Origin: Saturnia japonica
Taxonomy: Eukaryota > Arthropoda > Insecta > Lepidoptera > Saturniidae
Length of the DNA: 64,000 nucleotides
Assembly: GCA_033032175.1 (NCBI GenBank)
Contig: CM065309.1
Coordinates: 12,152,001 to 12,216,000 of the forward strand
Direction of reading: 5' to 3'
In this document: one piece after another, positions 63,691-64,000 of the stretch
How the letters are laid out: each line of letters begins with the position of its first letter
How positions within the stretch are numbered: the first letter of the stretch is position 1
Translations under genes and position numbers: made by a program
The notes under the pieces: model-generated
Database searches by the model: none
What the model saw: the letters and a program-made list of their open reading frames with translations, nothing else
What the model was told of the DNA's origin: nothing

Positions 63691-64000
63691 ATAGTATTAA
63701 AAATGAAATTATTTAATAATAATGAGTAAATAATTAGTGTGCGGGAATCGCTCAATTAAGTTACATAATCAGATATGTCTTTTAATTAAATAAAAATATT
63801 CACCTACATACAACGAATGCAGGCTGCCCCTGTCTTAATCTTCAGAGAAAAGCTTATCGTAAAATAAAAATATCGAAGGTCGTTTAACAAGGGCGTATAC
63901 AGTTAAATTAGCTATAAACGGTATAAAGAATGTTTCAATCGGCTACATAATCAGGCTTATTGCAAATTTCTGTTATGTAATTATTGTAAGAATGAGCCGT

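Larger units (their letters stand above)
58800..64000. other. Gene-free region upstream of the CPAP1 gene
   Basis: Contains one SINE fragment, one hairpin, one longer inverted repeat (62162-62226) and a Helitron-like end. Any 5'UTR exon or promoter of the CPAP1 gene must lie here or beyond, but none can be fixed from the sequence. Confidence 0.5.

Overview
The window looks like nuclear DNA of a moth or butterfly. It is AT-rich, its genes have short exons split by introns, and it is full of repeats of lepidopteran type: non-autonomous Helitron-like elements ending in CTAGT, tRNA-derived SINEs, and CR1-, RTE- and RNase-H-type LINE remains. No prokaryotic, organellar or viral gene organisation is visible. 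The species cannot be named from the sequence alone.

Three protein-coding genes can be rebuilt, all on the minus strand. (1) 22844-26832 is eIF2B-gamma: four exons with consistent splice phases giving 459 residues. (2) 38296-46981 is a coiled-coil gene of the DUF4795/QRICH2 type, about 17 short exons and roughly 900 residues. One junction is unresolved and one is uncertain. (3) 51062-58745 is a secreted CPAP1-type cuticle protein: signal peptide, one six-cysteine chitin-binding domain, then a long Pro/Thr/Ser-rich tail, in five exons giving about 714 residues. The three have unrelated jobs (translation initiation, probable sperm-flagellum structure, cuticle or chitin matrix) and do not form an operon.

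Layout: 1-22.8 kb has no recognisable gene, only scattered repeats, a LINE remnant with a SINE nested in it, and a few GC-rich islands that could be promoters or first exons. 22.8-26.8 kb is eIF2B-gamma, with Helitron-like copies and a Tigger/pogo-like remnant in its introns. 27-29.5 kb holds one well-preserved SINE. 29.5-34 kb is a nearly complete but disabled CR1-like LINE. 35.8-37.9 kb is a palindrome- and minisatellite-rich repeat zone that includes a degenerate telomere-like hexamer array. 38.3-47 kb is the DUF4795 gene, with RTE and SINE insertions in its introns. 47.4-50.1 kb is two adjacent Helitron-like elements, the second carrying a 162-bp tandem array arranged as 323-bp dimers plus a second hexamer array. 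51-58.7 kb is the CPAP1 gene with a dead reverse transcriptase in intron 1. 58.8-64 kb is gene-free apart from a SINE, a Helitron-type end and a perfect hairpin.

The most unusual material is the Helitron-like family that combines an amplified 5' terminus, a higher-order tandem array and CCTAAA/CCCAAA minisatellite. This is most likely a repeat-biology curiosity; I see no convincing new gene system.
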